From NCBI GenBank assembly GCA_002311635.1, contig DBZJ01000050.1:1-5681 (forward strand): a stretch of 5,681 nt of DNA, read 5' to 3'. Within the stretch, counting starts at the first letter, position 1; each line of letters starts with the position of its first letter. The notes under the pieces were generated by a model, which saw only the letters and a list, made by a program, of their open reading frames with translations, ran no database searches and was not told where the DNA came from. Below, one piece after another: positions 5,502 through 5,681 of the stretch. A program made the position numbers and the translations under genes. The stretch comes from Syntrophaceae bacterium UBA1163. Lineage in GTDB: Bacteria; Desulfobacterota; BSN033; UBA1163.

Positions 5502-5517
5502 CGGCACAAAAGTTGCA
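5502..5517 (+). promoter_or_regulatory. Sigma-54 (-24/-12) promoter for the amidohydrolase
   Basis: CGGCACAAAAGTTGCA matches TGGCAC-N5-TTGCA except for the first base. The essential GG (5503-5504) and GC (5515-5516) have the required 10-bp separation. With C5516 as -12, transcription would start near 5528, about 100 nt before the ATG at 5629. The divergent gene encodes the matching class of activator, and a dyad lies at enhancer distance upstream. The region between is strongly A/T rich, as expected for DNA that must bend. Confidence 0.8.
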
Positions 5518-5628
5518 TACAATTCGGTCCTCAGAGAATGCATTCTTGCCTCTCCGGTGTCTATGATTGCTGACGAGTTACGATATGGTGGCTCTTTCTA
5601 ACCTTATCTGAGGAGGAGGTAAAGCAAT

Positions 5629-5681
5629 ATGTCCAGCAGAAAGATTGATTGCTACACTCATATCTTACCAAAAAAGTATTG
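5629..5681 (+). CDS. Amidohydrolase-family protein, N-terminal 17 codons only
   Basis: Only MSSRKIDCYTHILPKKY is in the window. The IDxxTHILPxKY pattern is the N-terminal strand-1 motif of amidohydrolase-2 (PF04909-type, ACMSD-like) TIM-barrel proteins, which hydrolyse or decarboxylate cyclic and aromatic acids. The usual HxH metal ligand pair reads YTH here, so the first histidine is replaced by tyrosine. The start is well supported: AGGAGGAGGT (5611-5620) lies 8 nt before the ATG, and a sigma-54 promoter lies about 100 nt upstream. It is divergent from the activator gene and is its most likely target. With only 17 residues visible, the family call is reasonable but the function is open. Confidence 0.65.
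   Translation, partial: MSSRKIDCYTHILPKKY

Noticed and set aside
5480..5502. IHF binding site between the enhancer dyad and the amidohydrolase promoter
   Set aside because: The A/T-rich stretch includes GATCAA on the minus strand, but the second half of the consensus (N4-TTR) is absent.
1..5681. CRISPR arrays, tRNA or rRNA genes
   Set aside because: No regularly spaced short repeats were seen, and no tRNA-like cloverleaf with TTCRA arm or rRNA-like conserved stretch was recognised on either strand.

Overview
The window looks like a catabolic region of a strictly anaerobic bacterium, plausibly a syntrophic or sulfate-reducing deltaproteobacterial-type organism. This is inferred from a 2-oxoacid:ferredoxin oxidoreductase gamma subunit next to a class III CoA-transferase, and a sigma-54 activator beside an amidohydrolase. 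No marker gene fixes the taxon.

Layout. Positions 1-1505 (minus strand) hold a tightly spaced pair: the CoA-transferase first, then, 10 bp later, the 5' part of the oxidoreductase gamma subunit, which runs off the left edge. An exact -24/-12 promoter (TGGCAC-N5-TTGCA) lies at 1728-1743 and would give a leader of about 210 nt that could encode a 41-residue peptide. Positions 1810-2363 hold no convincing gene but several strong inverted repeats. Positions 2376-3703 are insertion-sequence debris: the N-terminal third of an ISAs1-family transposase, then the two halves of one IS630-family transposase facing each other, as if the C-terminal half had been inverted in place. Positions 3704-3977 hold an imperfect direct repeat of about 65 bp, a perfect 14-bp hairpin and a TGTCCA/TGGACA dyad. 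Positions 3978-5396 (minus) encode a PAS-AAA+-Fis sigma-54 activator. It is divergent from a partial amidohydrolase that starts at 5629 (plus), which has its own -24/-12 promoter at 5502-5517 and a strong ribosome binding site.

How it fits together. The activator gene lies between two sigma-54 promoters that fire outward in opposite directions. A 19-bp dyad (GTGTC-N9-GACAC) sits about 90-105 bp upstream of the predicted amidohydrolase start site and immediately upstream of the activator gene, the expected place for an enhancer that also controls the activator's own expression. A near-copy lies beyond the 3' end of the activator gene. The simplest reading is a PAS-sensing activator that switches on the amidohydrolase operon, and possibly the CoA-transferase/oxidoreductase operon, in response to an organic acid or related substrate. 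Transposons have inserted and decayed between the two units. Promoter and operator calls rest on motif matches only; the substrates are unknown.
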